Origin: Myxococcales bacterium
GTDB lineage: Bacteria > Myxococcota_A > Polyangia > Polyangiales > Polyangiaceae
Assembly: GCA_016703425.1 (NCBI GenBank)
Contig: JADJCA010000002.1
Coordinates: 310,001-374,000 of the forward strand
Reading direction: 5' to 3'
Length of the DNA stretch: 64,000 nt
Part shown: one piece after another, positions 1 to 14,109 of the stretch
Position numbering within the stretch: position 1 is the stretch's first letter
How the letters are laid out: each line of letters starts with the position of its first letter
Program-made: the position numbers and the translations under genes
Notes under the pieces: generated by a model
Told to the model about the DNA's origin: nothing
Seen by the model: the letters and a program-made list of their open reading frames with translations, nothing else
Databases searched by the model: none

Positions 1-3649
<3,649 letters not shown>

Positions 3650-3653
<4 letters not shown>

Positions 3654-4198
3654 AGACCTCTCGCGCGCCCCTCGTTCTGATGGGGCTCTCGCTCTTGGCC
3701 GCCGCAGCCGGCTGTTCGCGCGACTCGAAGGGCACGCCGAACGCGGTCGCCGCCGAGGGCGACCTCACGCCGGGCGGGGCGGCTCCGGACTTCACGGCGA
3801 AGGCCCACGACGGCACGGAGCTTCACCTGGCGGCGCTCAAGGGCAAGCCCGTGGTCCTCTATTTTTACCCGAAAGACGAGACTCCCGGCTGCACCAAGCA
3901 GGCGTGCGCCCTAAGGGACGCGTGGGCCGATCTCGAAAAGACTGGCGTCGTTCTCGTGGGCGTCTCGGGCGACTCCGACGAGTCCCACAAGGCATTTGCG
4001 GCGCACCACAAGCTGCCGTTTCGGCTCATCAGCGATCCCGACGGCAAGTTGGCGGCACAATTCAAGGTGCCCTTCCGGGCCGGCTTCGCGTCGCGGCAAA
4101 CGATCGTCATCGACAAGGAAGGCCGCATCAAGAAGGTCTATCGCTCCGTTGATGTGACCACCCACGCGAAGGATGTCCTGGGAGACCTCTCGTCGTGA
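3650..4198 (+). CDS. bcp: Bcp/PrxQ-type peroxiredoxin, predicted lipoprotein
   Basis: Thiol peroxidase of the AhpC/TSA superfamily, 182 residues, reducing peroxides with a reactive cysteine. The N-terminus is a lipoprotein signal ending in LAAAAGC, so the enzyme should be anchored in the envelope rather than cytosolic as E. coli Bcp is. The domain starts at GGAAPDF and carries the signature DETPGCTKQACALRD, with peroxidatic and resolving cysteines five residues apart as in the PrxQ subgroup. The ATG overlaps the regulator's TGA by four bases, which decides the start. Its own stop overlaps the next start (GTGA). The context suggests the upstream regulator and the peroxidase are made together. 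Confidence 0.92.
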
Positions 4199-4455
4199 AG
4201 GCGACGCCGCCCGGCGGGTCGCCCGACGCCCTTGCCGCCCGCGTCGACGGGACGTTGCTTCCGCCAGACGAGGCGCGAGAGCTATGGGCCCGCTTCAGCG
4301 CCCATATGGAAGCGAACAAGGGCGACCTCTTAGGCTTCGCGGCAGCGGAAGGCTTCGCGAGCATTCGGCCGGGGCTGGAGGGCGGCCGGCCGGTGCTCCT
4401 CGCCTCGCGTAGCAAGGCCCAGGAGCCCTACCGAAACGTCTCGAAGGAGAAGTAG
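4195..4455 (+). CDS. small hypothetical protein coupled to peroxiredoxin
   Basis: 86-residue protein of unknown function, no signal peptide or membrane segment. The GTG start overlaps the peroxiredoxin stop by four bases, a strong sign that it is a real translated gene in this operon. The sequence has an acidic helical centre (DEARELWARFSAHMEAN) and ends in a basic tail (NVSKEK). I do not recognise the family. The 236 bases between it and the ATP synthase genes hold no convincing gene; the ATP synthase promoter presumably lies there, but I see no clear -35/-10 pair. Confidence 0.7.
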   Translation: MKATPPGGSPDALAARVDGTLLPPDEARELWARFSAHMEANKGDLLGFAAAEGFASIRPGLEGGRPVLLASRSKAQEPYRNVSKEK

Positions 4456-4691
4456 GAAAAGGCCGACGCGAGGAGCCCCGCGAGGTCGAGCCCTGGCATG
4501 CCGAGGGGCTGAGCCCTAAGGCCATGGACAGGCGACATGCGCAGTGGTACTGGCACCGCCAGGATTGGGAGGGGTCTCCCCGGCTTGTTCCGTTGTTTCG
4601 CGCACTTCGGTGACTGAACATCGGCGCCCGTCGGGTGGACCGACTGCAAGCGAGAGCAACCCGACTTCTCACGCGCGGGCTTTGAGGCTGC

Positions 4692-5192
4692 ATGGCATTG
4701 GTAAGCGAAGGTTTGGCTTCTGGCGTGGCGGAGATCGCCACGCTCCTGGGCGGTGCCGTAGACGTCGACTTCGACCTCTCGGTCTTCATTCAGATCGGCT
4801 TGTTCTTGCTGCTTCTCGTGATCGTGAAGCCCATGCTGATCGATCCGATGCTCAAGCTCTTCGAGGAGCGCGAGCGACGCATCGAGGGCGCCAAGCTCGA
4901 CGCCCGGAAGATGGACGAAGAATCGGCGGGAGCGCTCTCGAAGTTCGAGAGCGAAATGGCCAAGGTTCGCTCCTCGGCCAACGCAGAGCGGGACAAGGTT
5001 CGCGGTGAGGCGCTGAAGGCGGAGTCCGAGCTTTTGAGCAAGGTCCGGGAGAAGTCCGCGGCGAAGCTTGACGCGGGCCGCAAGACCACCGCCGAAGAAG
5101 TGAAGAAGGCGCGTCAGGGCCTCGAGGCCGAAGCGCGTGAGCTGGGCCGCCTCCTGGCGAGCCGCGCCCTCGGTCGTGAGGTGCACGAATGA
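4692..5192 (+). CDS. ATP synthase F0 subunit b' (short b-type subunit)
   Basis: Peripheral-stalk subunit of F-type ATP synthase, 166 residues. One membrane helix at about residues 30-50 is followed by a long charged coiled coil (from about 57 to the end) that dimerises with the second b subunit and links F0 to F1. There is no signal peptide; the N-terminal 25 residues are short and neutral. A GAGG ribosome-binding site sits five bases before the ATG. Two non-identical b subunits in tandem, as here, are usual in Deltaproteobacteria-type and photosynthetic ATP synthases. The stop overlaps the next start (ATGA). Confidence 0.9.
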   Translation: MALVSEGLASGVAEIATLLGGAVDVDFDLSVFIQIGLFLLLLVIVKPMLIDPMLKLFEERERRIEGAKLDARKMDEESAGALSKFESEMAKVRSSANAERDKVRGEALKAESELLSKVREKSAAKLDAGRKTTAEEVKKARQGLEAEARELGRLLASRALGREVHE

Positions 5193-5938
5193 AGCGCATC
5201 GCTTGGAGCGTCTCCCTGGCGGCGGCGCTTTCGCTTGGGACTGCAGCCGCCTGGGCCGGCCCTGAGGTCGACGTGGCCCCGGCCCATGGCGCGGCGGCGC
5301 CGGGAGGGCATGGAGGCGGACACGCCAAGGGCGGAGACGCGCACGGCGGCGGCCACCACGAGCTGGCCCCCATCAACTGGTTCGACATCTCGAACAAGAA
5401 GCAGCCACCGTACCTCGCGCTCGTCGTCAACTTCGCTCTCTTGGCGTACCTCTACTATCGCTTCGGCAAGACGCCGGTGGCCGAAGGCCTGAAGAAGCGA
5501 CGCGAACAGGTCGCCAAGCAGATCGAGGAGGCGGCCCGCATCAAGAGCGAGGCGGAGGGGCGCGCGAAGAAATACCAGGCGCAGCTCGATCGCCTCGACG
5601 AAGAGGCGGCGGAGGCGCGCGAGGCCATTCGCACCACGGGCGAGGCCGACAAAGCGCGGGTCCTTCGCGAGGCTGACGAGAAGGCGGCGCGCATGGAGCG
5701 CGACGCCGAGCAGCTCGTCGACGCCGAAATGAAGCAGGCCAAGCGCGCCCTCTACGAGGAGTGCGTCGAGGCGGCCGTGCACCGCGCCGAGGAGCTCCTC
5801 CGCTCGAAGCTGACCATCGACGACCAAGAGCGCCTCGCCGAGGAGTTCATCGCGCAGCTCGCCGCTCAAGGTGCCACGCCGGCGCGCGGCGCTGCAACGG
5901 CCGCCGCTGCGCCCATGCAAAAGCGAGGTGAACCGTGA
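5189..5938 (+). CDS. atpF: ATP synthase F0 subunit b with signal peptide and His-rich segment
   Basis: Second peripheral-stalk b subunit, 249 residues, clearly longer than the usual 155-170. It opens with a cleavable-looking signal peptide (residues 1-23, ending AWA), then a Gly/His-rich stretch at 33-57 with six histidines, then NWFDIS and the membrane helix at about 74-91, and finally a long charged coiled coil (95-235). A signal sequence ahead of the b-subunit helix is known in some Deltaproteobacteria; the His-rich spacer is unusual and would face the periplasm. The C-terminus has an Ala-rich tail. It overlaps b' by four bases and atpH by four bases (GTGA). Confidence 0.9.
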   Translation: MKRIAWSVSLAAALSLGTAAAWAGPEVDVAPAHGAAAPGGHGGGHAKGGDAHGGGHHELAPINWFDISNKKQPPYLALVVNFALLAYLYYRFGKTPVAEGLKKRREQVAKQIEEAARIKSEAEGRAKKYQAQLDRLDEEAAEAREAIRTTGEADKARVLREADEKAARMERDAEQLVDAEMKQAKRALYEECVEAAVHRAEELLRSKLTIDDQERLAEEFIAQLAAQGATPARGAATAAAAPMQKRGEP

Positions 5939-6522
5939 TCGACTCCAACGTTGCACGTCGCTACGCCCGAGCCGTCCTTGAGCTCGGCACCGAGGCAGGA
6001 ACACTCGACGCGATGGTTCGCGAACTCGGCGACGTCGCCAAGGCCTACGCCGGCTCCGAAGAGATGCGCCAAGCCTTCGAGAACCCGCTCGTGGCCATCG
6101 ACGCGAAACACGGCATCCTGAACGAAGTGGGAAACAAGGTCGGCGCGTCGGCGGTGACCCTCAACCTGCTCCGCATGCTGTGCGACCGGCGCCGCATGCC
6201 TGCGCTGCCGCGCATCGCCCAGCTCCTCGAGGAGATGGCCGACGCGAAGCGCGGCGTCGTTCACGCCGAGGTGACCACTGCTGTTCGCCTTAGCGAAGGC
6301 TTCTATGACCGCCTCCGCGTTCAGCTCGAGCGCATGACGGGGCAGAAGATCGTCCTCGACCGCCGCGTCGACCCGACGCTCGTGGGCGGCGTGTCGACCC
6401 GCATCGGTGACCGCGTCATCGACGGCTCGATCCGCTCGAACCTTCAAGAATTGCGAAACACGCTCCTGGCGGCCGAAGTCTCGCGCACCAACGGTGCCGG
6501 GACCAACACCGCCTCCGCCTGA
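5935..6522 (+). CDS. atpH: ATP synthase F1 subunit delta
   Basis: Delta subunit (OSCP homologue), 195 residues, which caps the F1 head and holds the peripheral stalk. The typical start (VARRYARAVLELG) and the typical C-terminal part (ELERMTGQKIVLDRRVDPTL followed by GGVSTRIGD and DGSIRSNL) are both present. The start is the GTG that overlaps the atpF stop and has GAGGTGA just upstream. It lies 28 bases before atpA in the usual gene order b-delta-alpha-gamma. Confidence 0.95.
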   Translation: MIDSNVARRYARAVLELGTEAGTLDAMVRELGDVAKAYAGSEEMRQAFENPLVAIDAKHGILNEVGNKVGASAVTLNLLRMLCDRRRMPALPRIAQLLEEMADAKRGVVHAEVTTAVRLSEGFYDRLRVQLERMTGQKIVLDRRVDPTLVGGVSTRIGDRVIDGSIRSNLQELRNTLLAAEVSRTNGAGTNTASA

Positions 6523-6550
6523 CCGGTCCTCCGCCAACAAGGAAACGAGA

Positions 6551-8233
<1,683 letters not shown>

Positions 8234-8242
8234 GGAAACGCC

Positions 8243-9160
8243 ATGCCTTCTCTGAAGACCATCCGCAAGCGGATCACGAGCGTCAAGTCGACGAAGAAGA
8301 TCACTGGCGCCATGAAGATGGTCGCCGGTGCGCGATTGAACCGCGCCCAACAGCGGATCACGGCGCTTCGACCCTACGCCGTGAAGACGCAGGAAGTCCT
8401 TGGCCATGTGGCCTCGACGTTGCGCGCCGACGCGAAGGCCGAGGCGGAGCGCGAGGGGCCCGGCCACGAAGAGGACTTGCTTCATCCGCTGCTCACGCCG
8501 CGGACGGAGAACAAGGTCCTCTTTCTCGTGCTCACGAGCGACCGCGGCCTCTGCGGCGCCTTCAACACGAACATCATGAAGGCCGTGGCTCGCGAGTGGT
8601 CGGAGCGACGTGAGAAGGGCCTCGAGGTCTCCTTCGCGACCATCGGTCGAAAGGGCCGCGAGTACCTCACCCGCCGCGACGCCAACATCGCGCAGAACTT
8701 CCTTCGCATCTACGAAGGCGTGGACCTCGAGAAGGCTCGTACCGTATCGAGCTGGCTCGTCGATCAATACGAGAAGAACGAGTTCGACGCCGTCTACATC
8801 GTCTACAACGAGTTCAAGAGCGCCATCACGCAGAAGCTCACCTTCGAGCGCTTGCTGCCGGTGCCGACCGATGCGCAGGCAGAGGGCGACGCGCAGCCGG
8901 CCGATTTCCTCTTCGAGCCCAACGGCAAGGCGGTCCTTGAGCGCCTCGTGCCGATGTACGTCGAGATCTCCGTATACCGGGCGCTCCTCGAGAGCCAGGC
9001 GAGCGAGTTCGGCGCGCGCATGACGGCGATGGACGCGGCGACGCGAAACGCGAGCGACATGATCGGTCGCCTCACGCTCGTCTACAACCGCGCACGCCAA
9101 GCGGCGATCACGAAGGAGCTCATGGAGATCATCGGCGGCGCCGAAGCCCTCAAGGACTGA
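8243..9160 (+). CDS. atpG: ATP synthase F1 subunit gamma
   Basis: Central rotor-shaft subunit, 305 residues, slightly longer than the usual 285-295. N-terminal signature SLKTIRKRITSVKSTKKIT and C-terminal MDAATRNASDMIGRL are clear. An extra charged segment around residues 58-88 (EAEREGPGHEEDLLHPLL) precedes the conserved SDRGLCGAFN. GAGGAAACGCC before the ATG is a good ribosome-binding site. No atpD or atpC follows: a hairpin terminator and a convergent gene come next, so beta and epsilon must be encoded elsewhere. Confidence 0.96.
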   Translation: MPSLKTIRKRITSVKSTKKITGAMKMVAGARLNRAQQRITALRPYAVKTQEVLGHVASTLRADAKAEAEREGPGHEEDLLHPLLTPRTENKVLFLVLTSDRGLCGAFNTNIMKAVAREWSERREKGLEVSFATIGRKGREYLTRRDANIAQNFLRIYEGVDLEKARTVSSWLVDQYEKNEFDAVYIVYNEFKSAITQKLTFERLLPVPTDAQAEGDAQPADFLFEPNGKAVLERLVPMYVEISVYRALLESQASEFGARMTAMDAATRNASDMIGRLTLVYNRARQAAITKELMEIIGGAEALKD

Positions 9161-9184
9161 GGCGCACGACGAACTTCAAAGCGA

Positions 9185-9223
9185 AACGGCGGCTCTCCTC
9201 GCGGAAGCCGCCGTTACCTTTTT
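9185..9223. terminator. hairpin terminator after atpG
   Basis: Perfect 10-bp inverted repeat AACGGCGGCT (9185-9194) and AGCCGCCGTT (9206-9215) with an 11-base loop, followed on the plus strand by ACCTTTTTGG. It lies between atpG and the convergent gene whose stop is at 9214, so it ends the ATP synthase transcript and may also work for the minus strand. Confidence 0.75.
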
Positions 9224-10371
9224 GGCGCGCCCAGCCGCTTCAGCAACGTGCCCATGTCTTCCGCACGCTGCGGCAGGATCACGACAGCGAGGCCCGTCGC
9301 CTTTTCCCCGTCGGGCCCTAGCTCGAGGCTCCCGTCGGTCCGGAAGTGAACGCGCGCGCGCACGCCAAGGACGACCGGCGCAGCGCCGCCCTGCTCGGGT
9401 GCCGCGATCGATTCGTCCAGCCACGGGTTGCTTCGGCGCACCGCTGACGGATCGACGGAAGGCACCGGGACGACAGGCGCCGGAAGCTCGGGCTCCTTGG
9501 GTTCGTCGTGTCGAATGCGGAGCGGCAGCGGCGCGCGAGAGGCGCCAGCAGCCACTGCCGGCGGGCGCACGCTGGGCGCGACCGAAGCTTTGTGCGCCGC
9601 GTGACTAGCCCCATTGGAGGAGGCCGCGGGTGCGTGCGCTGCCGGCGGCTTTGACAACGCGCGCGCAGGGAGCGGCGGAGGCGTGGCGCTGACGCGCGTG
9701 GCGACCCCGGTGGCGGCGGCCGGCGCAGCGGCCGGCGCGGCGGCAGTCACGGCGACGGGCGGCGGACGCGGCGACATGGACGCGCCGGGTGAAGGACGCG
9801 GCGGCAGGCTGGGCGTCACCTGCGGCGGCTTCGGCGAGGGCTTCGGCGCGGCCAGCGAATTCGCCGGTGTTGGAGCCGCCGGGACCGCCGACACTACCGC
9901 TGTTACCGCTGTCGGAGGCGGCGCCGCGGCGGCCGTATCGTGCCGCGGGCTGTCGACGTCCACTTCGTCGGCGGGCACGAGGAGGCCCAAGCCTGGGTTC
10001 GTCTCCGCGGGAGGCGGAATGACAGAGTTCTTCTTCGCTTCCGCTGCCGCTACCGGCGGCGAAACGGAGAGAACCAAAGGCGGCGTCATCGTGGCGGCCG
10101 GGGGTGACGCGGGAGGAGGCGCGGGCACGAGCGCGGGGGCGACGCTCCGTTGCTCCTGAACGCGGGCCTTTAGCTCCGCCGCGACGCTCGCGAGCTCGAG
10201 GCCGCGGCGCTCGAGCTCAAGCTCAATGGCGGTTTGGGCGGCCCGCTGCACGAAGCTCACAGCGGCGTCGTGATCACCGCGATTCCATGTGACGCGCGCG
10301 ATGGAGAGCAGGTCGGCCACGTCTTCGTGTTCGCCAGGCGCGTCGACGGGAATGGTGCTCTCGCTCGACAT
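9214..10371 (-). CDS. Pro/Ala-rich hypothetical protein
   Basis: 385-residue protein of unknown function. The chosen ATG gives MSSESTIPVDAPGEHEDVAD; an in-frame start 39 bases upstream is possible. Residues about 15-65 form charged helices (DLLSIARVTWNRGDHDAA, then ELELERRGLELASVAAELKA). A long low-complexity middle of about 200 residues made almost only of Pro, Ala, Ser, Thr and Val follows, then a compact C-terminal part of about 60 residues (from VVLGVRARVHF to LLKRLGAPKR) that looks folded. No signal peptide or membrane helix. The composition suggests two small domains joined by a flexible linker. I do not recognise a family. Confidence 0.75.
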   Translation of the reverse strand: MSSESTIPVDAPGEHEDVADLLSIARVTWNRGDHDAAVSFVQRAAQTAIELELERRGLELASVAAELKARVQEQRSVAPALVPAPPPASPPAATMTPPLVLSVSPPVAAAEAKKNSVIPPPAETNPGLGLLVPADEVDVDSPRHDTAAAAPPPTAVTAVVSAVPAAPTPANSLAAPKPSPKPPQVTPSLPPRPSPGASMSPRPPPVAVTAAAPAAAPAAATGVATRVSATPPPLPARALSKPPAAHAPAASSNGASHAAHKASVAPSVRPPAVAAGASRAPLPLRIRHDEPKEPELPAPVVPVPSVDPSAVRRSNPWLDESIAAPEQGGAAPVVLGVRARVHFRTDGSLELGPDGEKATGLAVVILPQRAEDMGTLLKRLGAPKR

Positions 10372-10440
10372 GAAGCCTGAGGATAGCCGATCTGGCCGCG
10401 TGGCTCCCACTTCGCGGTCGGGTGATGAGCTTCTGTGGCG

Positions 10441-11526
10441 CTAGATTTTTGCCGTGTCGCCGCGCCCTTTCAGCGCATCGACGACGGCACGGACATCTTG
10501 CGCGCGTTCGCGCGGCATCACGAGCAGCGCGTCATCGGTGTCGACCACCACCAGATCGTTTACGCCAACCAAGGCGATGACCTTTCCGTGGTGCGACGAC
10601 ATGGTGCGGATGAGGTTCCCCTTCGCGTCCACCAGGATGGCGCCCTCGGGCGCGGCGTTGCCGTGCTCGTCGCGACGCGACAGCTCCCACGCACTCTCCC
10701 AGCTGCCCACGTCGTTCCAGCCGAAGTCGCCGCGAACGACGGCGACGCGAGGCGCCCGCTCCATGACGCCGTGGTCGATGGAGACGGCGGGAAATCCGGG
10801 AAATAGCCGCGCCAGCTCTTCCGCTTCGGCGCCTCGAAGGGCCGCCGCGTCGAGTTTGCGCAACCCGTCGGCGAGGGGCGGGAGGTTTTCCGCGATGACC
10901 GACAACATGTCCTTCGCGCGGAAGAAGAACATCCCCGCGTTCCACAAGAATTGCCCGCTCGCGAGGTACTGCTCGGCGCGGGCGCGGTCCGGCTTCTCGA
11001 CGAATCGCTTGGCGACGACGACGTCATCGGCGACACGGTCCGTCGACGCTTCAATGTAGCCGTAGCCGGTTTCCGGTCGCGTGGGGACGATGCCGATGGT
11101 GGTCAAGTAGCCGGCGCGAGCCCCGGCGAGGGCGCGTTCGACGGTCGCGCGAAACGCACCTTCGTCGGTGATCGTTTGGTCGCTCGGCAGGACGGCGATG
11201 AGCGCGTCGGGGTCAGAGCGCGCGATAACGGCCGTGGCCCAGCCGATGCAGGGCGCGGTGTTACGCGGCACCGGCTCGGCGAGAAGTTGCTGCCGCGGCA
11301 CCAAAGGAACGGCGTCGGCTGTGGCATCAAGGAGGTGCGCGCCCGTCGCGATGAAGACGTGGCTCGGCTCGATCAGCGGCGACAGGCGCCGGACCGTGGC
11401 CGCCAAGAGCGGTTCGTTGGGGTCGGAGCCGAGGGGAAGCAGTTGCTTGGGCCTGTGAACGCGAGAGGCGGGCCAGAAGCGGGTGCCGGCCCCGCCAGCC
11501 ATGATGACGGCGTAGACTTTGGACAT
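10441..11526 (-). CDS. manC: mannose-1-phosphate guanylyltransferase
   Basis: Makes GDP-mannose from mannose 1-phosphate and GTP for polysaccharide and glycan synthesis; 361 residues, cytoplasmic. The nucleotidyltransferase signature MAGGAGTRFWPASR followed by RPKQLLPLG is at residues 8-31, FVEKPD lies in the middle, and NAGMFFFR and the DHGVME motif follow, all typical of the GMP branch. It is the short, single-domain form, without the C-terminal phosphomannose isomerase fused in other ManC/AlgA proteins. The ATG at 11526 puts the glycine-rich loop at the N-terminus as usual. It is divergent from the next gene, with 77 bases between starts. Confidence 0.93.
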   Translation of the reverse strand: MSKVYAVIMAGGAGTRFWPASRVHRPKQLLPLGSDPNEPLLAATVRRLSPLIEPSHVFIATGAHLLDATADAVPLVPRQQLLAEPVPRNTAPCIGWATAVIARSDPDALIAVLPSDQTITDEGAFRATVERALAGARAGYLTTIGIVPTRPETGYGYIEASTDRVADDVVVAKRFVEKPDRARAEQYLASGQFLWNAGMFFFRAKDMLSVIAENLPPLADGLRKLDAAALRGAEAEELARLFPGFPAVSIDHGVMERAPRVAVVRGDFGWNDVGSWESAWELSRRDEHGNAAPEGAILVDAKGNLIRTMSSHHGKVIALVGVNDLVVVDTDDALLVMPRERAQDVRAVVDALKGRGDTAKI

Positions 11527-11603
11527 CGGTCCCTGAAGGTACCACGCACGCTTCGCCAGAATTTCGCCTCGTTCGCGGCACGGGGCTATACCGATCACTC
11601 CTC

Positions 11604-13343
11604 ATGAGATCGGGCGTCACCGTCTCTTCATCAGCGCGCTTGCCGCTCCTCTTGCGACTCCTTGCTCTCGTGCTCGCCGCGGCGGTATTTCCCGCCTGCG
11701 AGCCCCTCGCGCCACTGTCGCTCTTGACGTTGCGCGAGGTCTCGCCTGGCGAGGTCGAGGTCGGCGAGCGCATCGAGTTGCGGGGGGTCGGCTTCCCTCA
11801 GGGAAAGACCGCACAGGTCACGTTCGAGGGGACCCTTCATCGCGCCGGCATGGCGCCCCAGAAGGGCTTCTCGGTTCGTGCCCCGGGTGTGGTGACCGCG
11901 GAGGGCATGATCGAGGTTCACTACGATCGACACCTCGAGGCGCTCTTCTGCGGGCCCGAGGGAAGGGCGGCTCACACGACCTTCCGTGGCGACGTGACGG
12001 TGGCCTTCGCGGCCAAGACCCAAGGCGCGCCCCCGGCCGCCGCGTCGCTCGCCAACGTCGTGTTGGATCTCCGGCCTCCGCCAGGCGAGCCCGCCCGCGT
12101 CGAACGGGCGCGGGCCGATGGCGCCGCGGTGCTTCGCGCCATCGGGGTCTCCGTGGCCGCGCCCCAGGGTGCCCAACGAGGGTTGACCGTTGCCGAAGTA
12201 GGAGATGGCTCAGCCGCCGCTCTTGCAGGGCTGAGCGTTGGCGACGTCTTGTCGAGCTTCGATGGGCTCGTCGTCAAGGGCCCAGCCGACCTGGCTCCGC
12301 CGCGCGGAGCCCAAAGGGCGAGGCTCGGTGTTCGGAGGAGCACCGAAGCCAACGAGATCTTCCTCGACGTCGCGTTGCACGGCTTTCGGGCGCAGGTATC
12401 GCCTGGCGCCGTCTTGATGATGGTTTGCCTCGCGGCGGCGTCGGGCCTTTGGCTCGTCGCCTCGCCGTCGCCTCTCCTTCTGTTCGTCGTGCGCCGCTGG
12501 CGCGCGCGCCGCCTCGCGACGCGCCCACATCATCGCCTCGCGGCGATTCTCGCCGTGCCGCTCACCGTCGCCGTCCCCATCCTGTTGCGCGCGCTCTGGG
12601 GCACGGAGCCGGAGCTCTGGATCGCCGCCGTAAGCACGCTCGCCGCGTCCGTCATGGTGCACGGACTCCTCGGTGACGGCGGCGTTCGCGCAGCGCTGAG
12701 CCGCGTCCTCCTGACGACGCTCACGCTCCTTCCTGCGACCACGGTCATCTTGGCGAAGGCCGTTTCGACAGGGGCGACGCGCCTCTCCGAGGCGAGCCAT
12801 GTTCAGGGCGGTGTGCCGTGGACCTTCGCCGCAACGAGCAGCGTCTCAGCCTTCTTCATGTTCGCCGCGGGCGTCCTCTCGCTGGCCCTCGCCGACGACA
12901 CGGCCGCCGGCTACGGCCGTTCCGCACGCGTTCGCCACATGGTCTCCGACGCAACGACCGCCGTCATGGCGAGCCTGCTCGTGGTCACCATGCTTGGGGG
13001 GACCGAATCTCCCTTCGAAGCCGCAGCCGGTCGCGAGCTCATCGGAGCCGCCGTGTTCCTCGCAAAGGCGGGCGCGCTCACCGGGGCGCTCCTCTTCATC
13101 CGCACCGCGCTTCCGGAGGTCTCTCGCCGTACGAGGTTCGTCGTCGCGACGGGGTCGCTCTTGGGCGCGGCCGCAGCGACCTGGCTCGAACCCTTGGAGC
13201 TGCGCCTCGCTCCGCCCGACGGCAGCGTCATCCCCTTGCTCCTCACCGCGCTCCTTGGCATTGGCGTCGCGCGCGCCGCCGTTGTCGCGTGGCGCATGCG
13301 CAAGGACCCCGGTCAGCAGCCGCGGCTCGACCCCTTCGCGTAG
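11604..13343 (+). CDS. TIG-like/PDZ membrane protein with NuoH-like C-terminal half
   Basis: 579 residues. Order: a signal sequence ending in VFPACE (possible lipobox); a TIG/IPT-like beta domain at about 40-80 (REVSPGEVEVGERIELRGVG); a PDZ-like domain at about 180-250 (GLTVAEVGDGSAAALAGLSV, VGDVLSSFDG); then from about 265 seven or eight membrane helices. Part of the membrane half (RHMVSDATTAVMASLLVVTM, then FIRTALPEVSRR) resembles the helix pattern near the quinone end of complex I subunit H, including the ALPxxxR-type turn. This resemblance is my reading and needs a profile search. No other complex I gene is nearby, so a role in complex I is unlikely. Confidence 0.8.
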   Translation: MRSGVTVSSSARLPLLLRLLALVLAAAVFPACEPLAPLSLLTLREVSPGEVEVGERIELRGVGFPQGKTAQVTFEGTLHRAGMAPQKGFSVRAPGVVTAEGMIEVHYDRHLEALFCGPEGRAAHTTFRGDVTVAFAAKTQGAPPAAASLANVVLDLRPPPGEPARVERARADGAAVLRAIGVSVAAPQGAQRGLTVAEVGDGSAAALAGLSVGDVLSSFDGLVVKGPADLAPPRGAQRARLGVRRSTEANEIFLDVALHGFRAQVSPGAVLMMVCLAAASGLWLVASPSPLLLFVVRRWRARRLATRPHHRLAAILAVPLTVAVPILLRALWGTEPELWIAAVSTLAASVMVHGLLGDGGVRAALSRVLLTTLTLLPATTVILAKAVSTGATRLSEASHVQGGVPWTFAATSSVSAFFMFAAGVLSLALADDTAAGYGRSARVRHMVSDATTAVMASLLVVTMLGGTESPFEAAAGRELIGAAVFLAKAGALTGALLFIRTALPEVSRRTRFVVATGSLLGAAAATWLEPLELRLAPPDGSVIPLLLTALLGIGVARAAVVAWRMRKDPGQQPRLDPFA

Positions 13344-13386
13344 CCGGACGGCGCGGGACGCAGACGGTTGGCGGTTCTCCGCCTCC

Positions 13387-14061
13387 TCAGTGAAGGTCTT
13401 CTCCCAACGAACTTCCTCGGCGAACCTTGATGTCGTCGAGGCGACCGCCGAGCCGCACCGCCAACGCAACGGCCACGACGGACAGCGCAAAAGTCACGTA
13501 GAGGGGCCATTCGAAGGTGAATTGAAGCGGCAAGAGCCGACTCTTGGGCGGCCGGAGCAAGAGCACCAGGGTCGTGACGGCGGGAACCGCGCTCAAGAAG
13601 CCCGCGGCGACGCGCGCGGTCCGCAATTGCCAGATGGTGCGCCGACTGAGCACCGTGGGGATGAGGACGACCCACGCGGCGAGCGCCATCCAGACCCAAA
13701 CGAGGCGTCGCGCGAGGTCGAAGCCGCTCAGGTCCACTGTGTCGGGCAACGTCACGTGGATCCACGGCATGAAGAAGAGCGGCATTCCCAGGGCGCCTAA
13801 GACGCCCAAGGCTCCGCGACCGCGCCCCAAGTAGAGGCGTGGCAGGACCTCGTTCTCTGGCGCCACCGGGATCTCCTCGGCGAGCACGTCGTGGGACGGG
13901 CCCAGCTTCTCCAGCGGAGAAAGTTCCACGCCGCAAACGGGGCACGCGGTCTCCTCCCCCTCCTGGAAGAGCTCTCGGCAAAAAGGACAAGCGATGAGAC
14001 CCAAAGAGACCCCTGGCGCGACGCGTGCGACACGCGCGCTGCGTGCGTAAGAGTAGCCCAT
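13387..14061 (-). CDS. zinc-ribbon membrane protein
   Basis: 224-residue protein of unknown function. Near the N-terminus it has two CxxC pairs, ACPFC and ACPVC, 17 residues apart, as in a small zinc ribbon. After an acidic linker come four hydrophobic helices (starting at about residues 78, 115, 145 and 185), the first containing MPLFFMPWIHV. The ATG at 14061 is chosen because it puts the ribbon near the N-terminus; the frame stays open upstream but runs into the divergent dehydratase gene. It faces the TIG-PDZ gene convergently. Confidence 0.75.
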   Translation of the reverse strand: MGYSYARSARVARVAPGVSLGLIACPFCRELFQEGEETACPVCGVELSPLEKLGPSHDVLAEEIPVAPENEVLPRLYLGRGRGALGVLGALGMPLFFMPWIHVTLPDTVDLSGFDLARRLVWVWMALAAWVVLIPTVLSRRTIWQLRTARVAAGFLSAVPAVTTLVLLLRPPKSRLLPLQFTFEWPLYVTFALSVVAVALAVRLGGRLDDIKVRRGSSLGEDLH

Positions 14062-14109
14062 CCCATGATCGACAGGCAGAACACCCCAGAGTTCCCGTAC
14101 GCTCCGGTC

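Noticed and set aside
4456..4691. possible small gene or RNA between the peroxiredoxin operon and ATP synthase
   Set aside because: No frame with a plausible start and codon pattern, and no strong structure; left as a promoter-bearing gap.
13344..13386. GGCGG-TTCT-CCGCC hairpin between convergent genes as a terminator
   Set aside because: Five-bp stem with no T-run, too weak to support in GC-rich DNA.
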